Both the position numbers and the translations under genes were made by a program. 11,524 nucleotides of DNA from an uncultured Alphaproteobacteria bacterium (GTDB lineage Bacteria; Pseudomonadota; Alphaproteobacteria; Sneathiellales; Sneathiellaceae): the NCBI GenBank assembly GCA_937910835.1, contig CALEMG010000174.1, positions 1 through 11,524 on the forward strand, read 5' to 3'. Positions 5,964 through 11,524 of this stretch are shown one piece after another; position 1 is the first letter of the stretch; every line of letters begins with the position of its first letter. Under the pieces are notes generated by a model. That model worked only from the letters and a program-made list of their open reading frames with translations, ran no database searches and had not been told where the DNA came from.

Positions 5964-5993
5964 ATGCTAAGGCCAAGTTATCGCAATTTTCAA
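5964..5993 (-). promoter_or_regulatory. Candidate sigma-70 promoter for the exported protein-rhodanese unit
   Basis: On the minus strand TTGAAA (5993-5988, five of six) and TAGCAT (5969-5964, four of six) are 18 nt apart. They would place the transcription start around 5957, about 17 nt before the ATG with its AGGAAA ribosome site. This supports a transcription unit separate from the SUF operon. Confidence 0.4.
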
Positions 5994-6066
5994 ACACCAT
6001 CAAATTTTGAATGGCGTCTGAATTATTACACAGCAAGATTGTGTACCTGTGCCGGAATACTGTCTT

Positions 6067-6405
6067 CTATACGTGGAAGGACGATCCGCAGCCGCAGCGG
6101 CCTTTTTCATTCGGGTTCTCAAACGTAAAACGCGACTGCAAGCCTTCTTCCAGCCAGTCCATCTCGGTCCCCGCAACGAATTGCACGGCGTCATGGTCAA
6201 TCAATAGGGTGATATCGCCCGTATCCACCACGGCATCGTCCGGTTTCTGGTCGGAGGCGTAATCCATGGTATAGCTGAGACCGTTGCAGCCTGTGTTGGT
6301 AATCCCGATGCGAAGGCCGAGGGGCTTTTCAGAGGCCTTGCCAAGCAGAGACTTAACCCGCGCGGCAGCACGATCTGTCATTGTCATAATTTGCGTATCA
6401 GTCAT
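6067..6405 (-). CDS. sufA: A-type Fe-S carrier (HesB/IscA/SufA family)
   Basis: A 112-residue A-type scaffold/carrier. The three conserved cysteines are in place: C40 in TGCNGLSY and the C104-G-C106 pair in CGCGSSF near the C-terminus. Known members receive clusters from the SufBCD or IscU scaffold and pass them to apo-proteins in the cytoplasm. The start ATG at 6405 has AGGTGAT just upstream; internal Mets at 7 and 9 are less likely. It is the last gene of the SUF operon, 32 nt after sufT. SufA, IscA and ErpA cannot be told apart by motif alone; operon position favours SufA. Confidence 0.93.
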   Translation of the reverse strand: MTDTQIMTMTDRAAARVKSLLGKASEKPLGLRIGITNTGCNGLSYTMDYASDQKPDDAVVDTGDITLLIDHDAVQFVAGTEMDWLEEGLQSRFTFENPNEKGRCGCGSSFHV

Positions 6406-6437
6406 ATATCACCTGTACTACTAATATAGTTACGCCC

Positions 6438-6806
6438 CTAAAACATTCCAAGGTCAAGCCTTGCCGCGTCCGACATGTTATCAGGATTCCACGGCGGATC
6501 CCACAGGATTTCAACCTCGATATTTTTCACGCCCTCGACGGGCATAACGGCATCACGCACCCAGATCGGGATCTCCCCGGCGACGGGACAGCCCGGCGCA
6601 GTCAGGGTCATGCCGACAAAAACATCGCCGTCTTCACCGATATCAATCACATAGATCAGCCCGAGATCGAAGATATTGACCGGGATTTCCGGATCATATA
6701 CCTCGCGTAGCGCCGCAACGATCGGTTCTTCCAGCGGGGAGCCCGTCGTCCCCTCCTCAAAGGGGCCGGTGGCGACAGGGCGTTCCATCTTGTCAATTGC
6801 CGTCAT
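6438..6806 (-). CDS. sufT: SufT, DUF59/MIP18-family Fe-S maturation factor
   Basis: A 122-residue protein with a poorly conserved N-terminal tail (1-25) and a MIP18/DUF59 domain: EPIVAALREVYDPEIPVN (27-44), IFDLGLIY (45-52), LTAPGCP with the conserved C73 (68-74), and a final DPPWNPDNMS (103-112). SUF-linked members of this family help mature Fe-S proteins, but the exact step is not settled. It starts 3 nt after the sufU stop, with GGAG upstream of the ATG, so translation is likely coupled. Length and motifs match SUF-operon members. Confidence 0.93.
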   Translation of the reverse strand: MTAIDKMERPVATGPFEEGTTGSPLEEPIVAALREVYDPEIPVNIFDLGLIYVIDIGEDGDVFVGMTLTAPGCPVAGEIPIWVRDAVMPVEGVKNIEVEILWDPPWNPDNMSDAARLDLGMF

Positions 6807-6809
6807 TTT

Positions 6810-7265
6810 CTACTCCGTCGACACATCGGGCTTGTCATCCATCGCCGAGGTCATGGCGTGCCAGGCGAGGGTGGCGCATTTAACCCGCATGGGAAACTCC
6901 TTCACCCCGGCCAGCATCATCAGCCGCTCGGTATCTTCCCCCGCGTCGAAATCATTCTCCTCGCCCTTGACGAGCTTCTGGAAGCCATCAAAAATATGCT
7001 TTGCTTGCGTCTCAGTTTTGCCCTTGATAATTTCCGTCATCATCGAGGCGGAAGCGAGCGAGATGGCGCAACCCTTGCCCTCGAACGCGGCATCCTCAAT
7101 CAGGCCGTTATGGCCCATCTTGAGATAGACATCGACCGTGTCGCCGCAAAGCGGGTTATAGCCATGCGCCTCGTGGTTCGCATCCTCCGGGTGACGGAAG
7201 TTACGCGGGTTCTTCGAATGATCGAGGATCACTTCCTGATATAATTCTCTCAAGTCATCGAACAT
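6810..7265 (-). CDS. sufU: SufU-type sulfur acceptor / IscU-like scaffold
   Basis: A 151-residue IscU-fold protein of the SufU subgroup. The three conserved cysteines are C40 (NPLCGD, with D42), C66 (GKGCAIS) and C130 (RVKCATLAW). The stretch DAGEDTERLMMLAGVKEFPMR (107-127) before the third Cys corresponds to the insertion that separates SufU from housekeeping IscU, and the LPPVK chaperone-recognition motif of IscU is absent. In Gram-positive bacteria SufU is a Zn-dependent sulfur acceptor for SufS; by inference this one plays the role SufE takes elsewhere, and no sufE is seen here. The ATG overlaps the sufS stop by one base (TGATG), coupling its expression to its presumed partner. The alternative label is NifU-N-like scaffold. 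Confidence 0.92.
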   Translation of the reverse strand: MFDDLRELYQEVILDHSKNPRNFRHPEDANHEAHGYNPLCGDTVDVYLKMGHNGLIEDAAFEGKGCAISLASASMMTEIIKGKTETQAKHIFDGFQKLVKGEENDFDAGEDTERLMMLAGVKEFPMRVKCATLAWHAMTSAMDDKPDVSTE

Positions 7266-8497
7266 CAGCCAAAAATCTCCTGTACCGATTTTACCGACGC
7301 GACGAGCGCGTCAATATCGGCGCGGTTGTTATAAAGCGCCATCGACGCGCGGGCCGTTGCCGCCACATCGAAATGATCCATCAAGGGCTGGGCGCAATGA
7401 TGGCCGACCCGGATGGCAACGCCGCCACGATCGACAATCGTGCCGATATCATGGGGATGCACGCCATCGAGCGTGAAGGAAATGATCGCCGCCTTGTGCT
7501 TTGCTTGCCCGATAATGCGCAAGCTGTTGATAGACTGAAGTTGCTCGGTCGCATAGGCGAGCAGGGCCTGTTCATGCGCGCCAATCTTGTCAAACCCGAT
7601 CTCGTTGACATAATTGATTGCCGCGCCGAGGCCGATGGCCTGCACAATAGGCGGTGTGCCTGCCTCGAACTTGGCGTGGCCCTTGGCATAGGTTGTTTTG
7701 GCGAAGGTCACACGTTCGATCATGTCGCCACCGCCGAGGAACGGCGGCATGGCGTCCAGTAGTTCCGCCTTGCCATACAGCACGCCGATGCCTGTGGGGC
7801 CGAAGACCTTATGACCGGTAAAAACATAGAAATCCGCGCCGAGGCTCTGCATATCAATCTTCATATGCGGCGCGGCCTGTGACCCGTCAATCAGGACCAC
7901 CGCGCCCGCATCATGGGCGGCGTCGATGATCTCACGTACCGGCGTGATCGTGCCGATGGCGTTGGAGATATGGGTGACGGCGACGATCTTCGTCTTCGGG
8001 CCGAGCATATCGAGATACTTATCCAGCATGAACTCGCCATGCGCATCGATGGGAACCGCCTTCACGACCGCGCCGGTTTTTTCCGCGATCAGCTGCCAGG
8101 GCACGATATTCGAATGATGCTCCAGTGTGGAGAGGATAATCTCATCCCCTGGTTTCAGGATCGCCCAACCGTAGGAGTTCGCGACCAGATTGATGCTTTC
8201 CGTCGCGTTCTTGGTGAAAATGATTTCATCGACGCTGGCCGCATTCATATGGGCACGGACAATCTCCCGCGCGCCCTCATACAGCTCGGTCGAGACCTGG
8301 CTCAGGTAATGTACCCCGCGATGTACATTGGCATAGGTTTCCGCATAAGCCTTTTGCACGGCCTCCAGCACGGCTGTTGGTTTCTGCGCCGAGGCGCCAC
8401 TGTCGAGGAAGGCCAGCGGCCTGCCATGAACTTCCCGCGAGAAGATCGGGAAATCGCGGCGGATTTTCTCGACATCGAAGGTTGTCATGTCATTCAT
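7265..8497 (-). CDS. sufS: Cysteine desulfurase SufS (group II)
   Basis: A 410-residue PLP-dependent class V aminotransferase-fold enzyme that removes sulfur from L-cysteine, giving alanine and an enzyme persulfide. Visible active-site parts are the LEHHSN His region (125-130), the cofactor-ring motif IDGSQAAPH (203-211), the PLP-binding K230 in FTGHKVFGPTG, and the catalytic C368 in RVGHHCAQPLM. The short catalytic loop and the RASMALYN segment (383-390) are typical of SufS rather than IscS. Length is normal. The ATG at 8497 follows the sufD stop by 3 nt with a G-rich ribosome site (GGAGG) overlapping the end of sufD. A Met at residue 4 is an alternative start. It acts in the cytoplasm with SufU, encoded directly downstream. 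Confidence 0.97.
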   Translation of the reverse strand: MNDMTTFDVEKIRRDFPIFSREVHGRPLAFLDSGASAQKPTAVLEAVQKAYAETYANVHRGVHYLSQVSTELYEGAREIVRAHMNAASVDEIIFTKNATESINLVANSYGWAILKPGDEIILSTLEHHSNIVPWQLIAEKTGAVVKAVPIDAHGEFMLDKYLDMLGPKTKIVAVTHISNAIGTITPVREIIDAAHDAGAVVLIDGSQAAPHMKIDMQSLGADFYVFTGHKVFGPTGIGVLYGKAELLDAMPPFLGGGDMIERVTFAKTTYAKGHAKFEAGTPPIVQAIGLGAAINYVNEIGFDKIGAHEQALLAYATEQLQSINSLRIIGQAKHKAAIISFTLDGVHPHDIGTIVDRGGVAIRVGHHCAQPLMDHFDVAATARASMALYNNRADIDALVASVKSVQEIFG

Positions 8498-8500
8498 GAT

Positions 8501-9799
8501 CTACACCCCCTCCATCCAGCGGGCTGAAACGTCAGCGAAATAGTCACGCACGGCTTCATCGGAAATTTCTTCCAGCACATCGGCAAGGAAGGCATCGATC
8601 AGCATTTTTCTTGCCGCTTTCTCTTCGATCCCGCGTGATTGCAGGTAAAAGAGCGCATCCTCATCGAGTTCACCGGAAGAGGCGCCATGACTGCATTTGA
8701 CGTCATCGGCATGAATTTCAAGTTCTGGCTTGACCGCGACCGACGCCCGGTCGGAGAGGAGCAGAGCGCGGCTCAGTTGATCGCCGGAAACCTGTTGTGC
8801 GTCCGGCACGATCTGGATCTTGCCCTGAAAGACGCCTTGCGCCTCATCATCAAGAATGCCTTTATAGATTTGTCGGCTTTCATTCTCCGGAACCAGGTGG
8901 CGGGTGAGGGTAGTCGTATCCGCATGCTGCATCCCCCGGATAAGATATGCGCCGTTCAGTATACTCGTCGCGCCCGCGCCGGCAATCCGGCTTTCCATCT
9001 CGTTGCGCGCAAGCCGCGCGCCAGTGGTCAGGGCGAAATTCTCATAAACTGCGCCTGCGGCCAGTTTCGTATCCGTATTGGCGAGATGAAATGCCGTATC
9101 GCTCTCCGCCTGCAGCTTATAGTGATTGAGCCGCGCGCCGTCTTCAAGCGCGATATCCGTCACTGGATTGGCGAAATAGGCATGACCGTCCGTGCCGACA
9201 TGCTCCTCAACCAGGGTGAGGGAGGCTGTTTTACCGAGGCGGATGACATTCCGCATATGATGGGCGTTTGCGCCTTTTCCCGGGAGGCTGACAAAGCGGA
9301 TGAGGATTGGCTCCGCAATGGAAGTCCCTTCTTCCGCCGTTAGCACAAATCCGTCTTCCATAAAGGCGGTGTTGAGCGCGACAACGGCGCGTTTGTCGTC
9401 CGCCTCATCGATCAGGAGGCGATCGTTGCCCGCATCCAGTTCCGCCGCGAGGGAGGTGAGCTTCACACCTTCCGGCAATCCGCCGAGGCTGCTTTCCTGC
9501 TCCGAAAAACGGCCATTGATAAAGGTCATGATATGGGGCGTCTTGAATTCAGGGGCGGGAACGCCGTCCGTTTTGGCCGTCTCCGTCGTCCCGATCCCCT
9601 TAGTCAGCGGGGAGAGATTAGTGAAGCGCCATTCCTCTACCTTGCGGCCCGGAAAATCAAGCGCCTTGAAGCGCGCAAAACCGGACTCGCGCAAGGACAC
9701 CACCGCCGGGTTTCCATGGCCGGGCAGGGAGTCCCGCGCCGCATCGAAGCGATCAAGGTAAGTCTGAGCTAAAGGCGTCAAATTCTTCATGTTACTCAT
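8501..9799 (-). CDS. sufD: SufD, Fe-S scaffold complex subunit
   Basis: A 432-residue SufD with an N-terminal helical part including FPGRKVEEWRFTNL (49-62), a central right-handed beta-helix core (about 130-370), and the C-terminal SufB/SufD signature. This signature includes DDVKCSHGASSGELDEDALF, where H371 matches the SufD His implicated in cluster assembly at the SufB-SufD interface. The tail holds LQSRGIEEKAARKMLIDAF (386-404). It forms the SufBC2D complex in the cytoplasm. I took the ATG at 9799, 10 nt after the sufC stop; an in-frame TTG just before it (9802) and an ATG at 9790 are alternatives, all with weak ribosome sites, which suggests translation coupled to sufC. Confidence 0.96.
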   Translation of the reverse strand: MSNMKNLTPLAQTYLDRFDAARDSLPGHGNPAVVSLRESGFARFKALDFPGRKVEEWRFTNLSPLTKGIGTTETAKTDGVPAPEFKTPHIMTFINGRFSEQESSLGGLPEGVKLTSLAAELDAGNDRLLIDEADDKRAVVALNTAFMEDGFVLTAEEGTSIAEPILIRFVSLPGKGANAHHMRNVIRLGKTASLTLVEEHVGTDGHAYFANPVTDIALEDGARLNHYKLQAESDTAFHLANTDTKLAAGAVYENFALTTGARLARNEMESRIAGAGATSILNGAYLIRGMQHADTTTLTRHLVPENESRQIYKGILDDEAQGVFQGKIQIVPDAQQVSGDQLSRALLLSDRASVAVKPELEIHADDVKCSHGASSGELDEDALFYLQSRGIEEKAARKMLIDAFLADVLEEISDEAVRDYFADVSARWMEGV

Positions 9800-9809
9800 C
9801 AATTTCTAG

Positions 9810-10553
9810 TTACGCCGCGCTGAGTGCCGCGTAGCCTTTTTCTTCAAGCTCAAGCGCCAGCGACTTGTCGCCGGACTTGACGATCCTGCCGTCGGCCAGA
9901 ACATGCACAAAATCCGGCACGATATAGTCAAGAAGCCGCTGATAATGGGTAATGACAAGGGCCGCACGTTCCGGGCTGCGCAGTCGATTGACGCCCTCTG
10001 CCGCGATTTTAAGCGCGTCGATATCAAGACCGGAGTCCGTTTCATCGAGCAGCATCAGGTCCGGCTCCAACAAGGACATCTGCAACACCTCGTTGCGCTT
10101 CTTCTCCCCGCCGGAGAAGCCGACATTAACGGCGCGTTTCAGCATATCGTCCTTGATACCAAGCTCTTTCGTCTTCTCGCGGATAAGCTTTAGAAACTCC
10201 ATCGCGTCGACTTCGGGCTCACCGCGGTATTTCCGCTGGGCATTATAAGCGGTTTTTAGAAACGTCGCGGAGGCCACGCCTGGAATTTCCACCGGATACT
10301 GAAAGGCAAGAATAATACCCTTAGCCGCCCGCTCATCCGGAGACAATGCCAGCAGATCTTCGCCCTTATAGAGGACTTCGCCCGCCGTCACTTCATACCC
10401 GTCGCGTCCGGCCAGAACATAGGAGAGGGTCGATTTACCCGCGCCATTCGGTCCCATAACGGCATGAACCTCGCCTGCCTTGATGCTGAGCGTGATGCCC
10501 TTCAGAATTTCCTTGCCGCCAACCGTGGCATGCAGGTTTTTAATCTTTAACAT
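9810..10553 (-). CDS. sufC: SufC, ABC-type ATPase of the Fe-S scaffold complex
   Basis: A 247-residue soluble ABC ATPase. It has Walker A GPNGAGKS (34-41), Q-loop Q85, the SufC-type signature FSGGEKKRNE (146-155), Walker B LMLLDETDSGLD (166-177), and the switch His H203 in ITHYQR. It has no membrane partner; SufC dimers hydrolyse ATP on the SufB-SufD dimer to open the cluster site. The ATG at 10553 gives the family's usual N-terminus, MLKIKNLHA. A GTG at 10568 would add five residues and is disfavoured. The gap to the sufB stop is 20 nt. Length and motifs are complete. Confidence 0.97.
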   Translation of the reverse strand: MLKIKNLHATVGGKEILKGITLSIKAGEVHAVMGPNGAGKSTLSYVLAGRDGYEVTAGEVLYKGEDLLALSPDERAAKGIILAFQYPVEIPGVASATFLKTAYNAQRKYRGEPEVDAMEFLKLIREKTKELGIKDDMLKRAVNVGFSGGEKKRNEVLQMSLLEPDLMLLDETDSGLDIDALKIAAEGVNRLRSPERAALVITHYQRLLDYIVPDFVHVLADGRIVKSGDKSLALELEEKGYAALSAA

Positions 10554-10573
10554 AGTCTCTTCTTTCACGTTGC

Positions 10574-11524
10574 TTAGCCGACGCTGCCTTCAAGGCTGAT
10601 GCCGACAAGTTTCTGGGCTTCCACCGCAAATTCCATGGGGAGTTTCTGCAGCACTTCCTTGCAGAATCCATTGACGATCAGCGCCATGCTTTCCTCTTCC
10701 GAGAGGCCGCGCTGCTGACAGTAAAAGAGCTGTTCCTCGCTCACTTTGGAGGTGGTCGCCTCATGTTCGATCGTGGCGGTGCGGCTCTGGTTCTTGATAT
10801 AGGGGACCGTATGGGCGCCACATTTATCGCCAATCAGCAAGCTGTCGCAGACCGTATGGTTGCGCGCATTCTCGGCCTTGCGGCCCATGCGCACCAGCCC
10901 GCGATAGGTATTCTGGGCCTTGCCGGCCGAGATCCCCTTGGAGATGATCGTGCTCGACGTGTTCTTGCCCAGATGGATCATCTTGGTGCCGGTATCGGCC
11001 TGCTGCATATTGTTGGCGATGGCGATGGAATAAAATTCCCCGACCGAGTTATCGCCCTGCAAAATGCAGGAGGGGTATTTCCAGGTGATTGCCGAGCCGG
11101 TCTCGACCTGCGTCCAGGAGACTTTTGCATTCTCCCCGCGGCAGGCGGCACGCTTAGTGACGAAGTTGTAAATACCGCCGACGCCGTTTTCATCGCCCGG
11201 ATACCAGTTCTGCACCGTCGAATATTTAATCTCGGCGTCCTTCATGATGATCAGCTCGACCACCGCCGCGTGAAGCTGGTTCTCATCGCGCATGGGCGCG
11301 GTGCAGCCCTCAAGATAGCTCACATAGCTTTCCTCTTCGGCGATGATCAGGGTCCGTTCAAACTGGCCGGTCTGTGCAGCATTGATGCGGAAATAGGTCG
11401 AAAGCTCCATCGGGCAACGCACGCCCTTCGGGATGTAGCAGAAAGAGCCATCGGTAAAGACCGCCGAATTGAGCGCCGCGTAATAGTTGTCCGTATAGGG
11501 CACGACAGAGCCCATGAATTTTTG
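10574..11524 (-). CDS. sufB: SufB, Fe-S scaffold complex subunit (5' end outside window)
   Basis: The C-terminal 316 residues of SufB, roughly two thirds of a normal 470-490-residue protein. The frame stays open to the right edge, so the ATG at 11515 (in the conserved KFMGSVVPYTDN stretch) is internal, not the start. Hallmarks are SFCYIPKGVRCPMELSTYFRIN, the GCTAPMRDENQLH turn, the C-D-S-L-L-I-G Cys and the I-E-H-E-A Glu (both near the tail, about 70-100 residues before the end). These match the SufB Cys and Glu reported as essential for cluster assembly. The ending VEAQKLVGISLEGSVG is typical. SufB holds the nascent cluster in the SufBC2D complex. It is the first visible SUF gene; any upstream regulator or extra desulfurase lies outside the window. 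Confidence 0.97.
   Translation of the reverse strand, partial: QKFMGSVVPYTDNYYAALNSAVFTDGSFCYIPKGVRCPMELSTYFRINAAQTGQFERTLIIAEEESYVSYLEGCTAPMRDENQLHAAVVELIIMKDAEIKYSTVQNWYPGDENGVGGIYNFVTKRAACRGENAKVSWTQVETGSAITWKYPSCILQGDNSVGEFYSIAIANNMQQADTGTKMIHLGKNTSSTIISKGISAGKAQNTYRGLVRMGRKAENARNHTVCDSLLIGDKCGAHTVPYIKNQSRTATIEHEATTSKVSEEQLFYCQQRGLSEEESMALIVNGFCKEVLQKLPMEFAVEAQKLVGISLEGSVG

Noticed and set aside
6027..6045. TACACA/TGTGTA hairpin after sufA as the SUF operon terminator
   Set aside because: Only 6 AT-leaning base pairs with a 7-nt loop and no T-tract in the operon's direction; too weak to call.
7913..8527. Plus-strand frame of about 204 codons inside sufS
   Set aside because: Antisense shadow of an intact cysteine desulfurase gene; no ribosome site or family motif.
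8639..9343. Plus-strand frame of about 234 codons inside sufD
   Set aside because: Antisense to sufD, whose motifs are continuous along the whole length; no domain recognised in the plus-strand product.
11513..11515. ATG at 11515 as the sufB start
   Set aside because: The frame stays open to the window edge (Gln-Lys-Phe precede it) and SufB needs about 160-175 more N-terminal residues.

Overview
The window looks like the chromosome of an alphaproteobacterium. The evidence is a sufB-C-D-S-U-T-A order with an embedded DUF59 (SufT) gene, protein similarity in style to alphaproteobacterial SUF proteins, moderately high GC in most genes, and an FNR/Dnr-type regulatory site. The genus cannot be fixed from the sequence. 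Nearly all genes lie on the minus strand; only one two-gene unit is on the plus strand.

Layout, left to right. (1) At 1-487 (minus) is the N-terminal part of a multi-pass DUF6629 membrane protein, running off the left edge. (2) At 488-792 is a gap between divergent genes. (3) At 793-2948 (plus) is a translationally coupled pair (TGATG overlap): an inner-membrane HlyD-type adaptor, then a cation-diffusion-facilitator (CDF) homologue that seems to lack most canonical metal ligands. (4) At 2959-4248 (minus), convergent with that pair, is a TTC38-like tetratricopeptide protein. (5) At 4350-4766 (minus) is a single-domain bacteriohemerythrin. Its AT-rich upstream region (4767-4973) holds a consensus FNR box, a second FNR/Dnr-like box and a 19-bp perfect palindrome. 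(6) At 4974-5940 (minus) are an exported single-domain rhodanese and an uncharacterised exported protein, probably one transcript. (7) At 6067-11524 (minus) is the SUF iron-sulfur cluster assembly operon, read from right to left as sufB (5' end cut by the window), sufC, sufD, sufS, sufU, sufT and sufA.

The SUF genes form a complete assembly line. SufS takes sulfur from cysteine, SufU accepts or relays it, SufBCD builds the cluster with ATP hydrolysis by SufC, and SufT and the A-type carrier SufA help mature and deliver clusters. Spacing is tight (1-nt overlap to 32 nt), which supports one transcript. Any regulator such as IscR/RirA would lie beyond the right edge and is not seen.

The least ordinary parts are the degenerate CDF plus adaptor pair, the regulatory cluster upstream of the hemerythrin, the hemerythrin's His-to-Asp change at one iron-ligand position, and the lower-GC exported protein/rhodanese/hemerythrin segment beside the SUF operon. 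I saw no mobile elements, CRISPR arrays, tRNA or rRNA genes.
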